DNA from: Erythrobacter insulae
GTDB taxonomy: Bacteria > Pseudomonadota > Alphaproteobacteria > Sphingomonadales > Sphingomonadaceae
Direction of reading: 5' to 3'
Assembly: GCF_007004095.1 (NCBI RefSeq)
Contig: NZ_VHJK01000001.1
Coordinates: forward strand, 810,501-874,500
DNA length: 64,000 nucleotides
Shown: positions 64,000 through 64,000 of the stretch, piece by piece
Position numbering within the stretch: position 1 is the first letter of the stretch
Layout: each line of letters begins with the position of its first letter
Notes under the pieces: generated by a model
The model's database searches: none
What the model was told of the DNA's origin: nothing
Seen by the model: only the letters and a program-made list of their open reading frames with translations
Translations under genes and position numbers: made by a program

Positions 64000-64000
64000 A

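Noticed and set aside
1..64000. CRISPR arrays, rRNA genes and insertion sequences
   Set aside because: No regularly spaced repeats, rRNA signatures or transposase genes were seen in the window.

Overview
The window looks like the chromosome of an alphaproteobacterium, most likely an Erythrobacter-type member of the Sphingomonadales. This is inferred from the moderately high GC, several TonB-dependent receptors, a PD40-amidohydrolase, a bifunctional PutA and the flagellar gene layout. No 16S or ribosomal marker is present, so the placement is not proven.

1-12,589 is a flagellar cluster. A minus-strand operon flgB-C-D-E-F-G-H-I (flgI cut by the window edge) is led by a sigma-54-type promoter at 4676-4691. 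Opposite it lie a MotA/ExbB-like and a very short MotB-like gene, a diguanylate cyclase, an flgA-flgM-flgN operon (sigma-54-type promoter 7204-7219) and a lytic transglycosylase-flhA-fliA operon (sigma-54-type promoter 8517-8532). Together they give a tiered cascade: sigma-54 drives the basal body, fliA and flgM, and FliA/FlgM then control late genes outside the window.

12,590-45,105 is core metabolism. It holds a secreted propeller-amidohydrolase, an amino-acid permease, an aldehyde dehydrogenase/phosphotransferase/acyl-CoA dehydrogenase operon facing a glutathione transferase, and mtnP. A GntR-centred catabolic block (23.1-34.6 kb) contains a TonB receptor, a cysteine amidohydrolase, a CoA-transferase, an HMG-CoA lyase-like enzyme, HyuA/HyuB and a quinone oxidoreductase. 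The same 15-base sequence containing the palindrome TTGTATACAA lies in both divergent promoter regions of that block. Then come YciI, an enoyl-CoA hydratase, putA, small envelope proteins, dcd, an enoyl reductase-like protein and a ZnuD-like TonB receptor.

45,266-61,166 is an integrative mobilizable element of about 15.9 kb. It sits in the 3' half of a tRNA-Gly(GCC) gene and is bounded by a perfect 49-bp direct repeat. It carries a tyrosine integrase, an excisionase-like HTH protein, two unknown proteins, a mobilization module (accessory protein, TraD/TrwB-like coupling protein, MobF/TrwC relaxase, with strong hairpins just upstream as a candidate oriT) and a defence cargo. It has no conjugation-pore genes, so it would need a helper. 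The cargo is the most notable content: a type I restriction-modification locus hsdM-hsdS-prrC-hsdR in which the third gene encodes a PrrC-type anticodon nuclease with intact ATPase motifs and the Arg/Glu/His catalytic triad. This is a two-layer antiphage module, where restriction is backed by a tRNA-cutting nuclease if restriction is blocked.

61,167-64,000 returns to the chromosome: the intact tRNA-Gly, a thioredoxin-TPR protein (CnoX/YbbN type), a Lon-substrate-binding-domain protein, a MarC-family membrane protein and a partial unknown gene.
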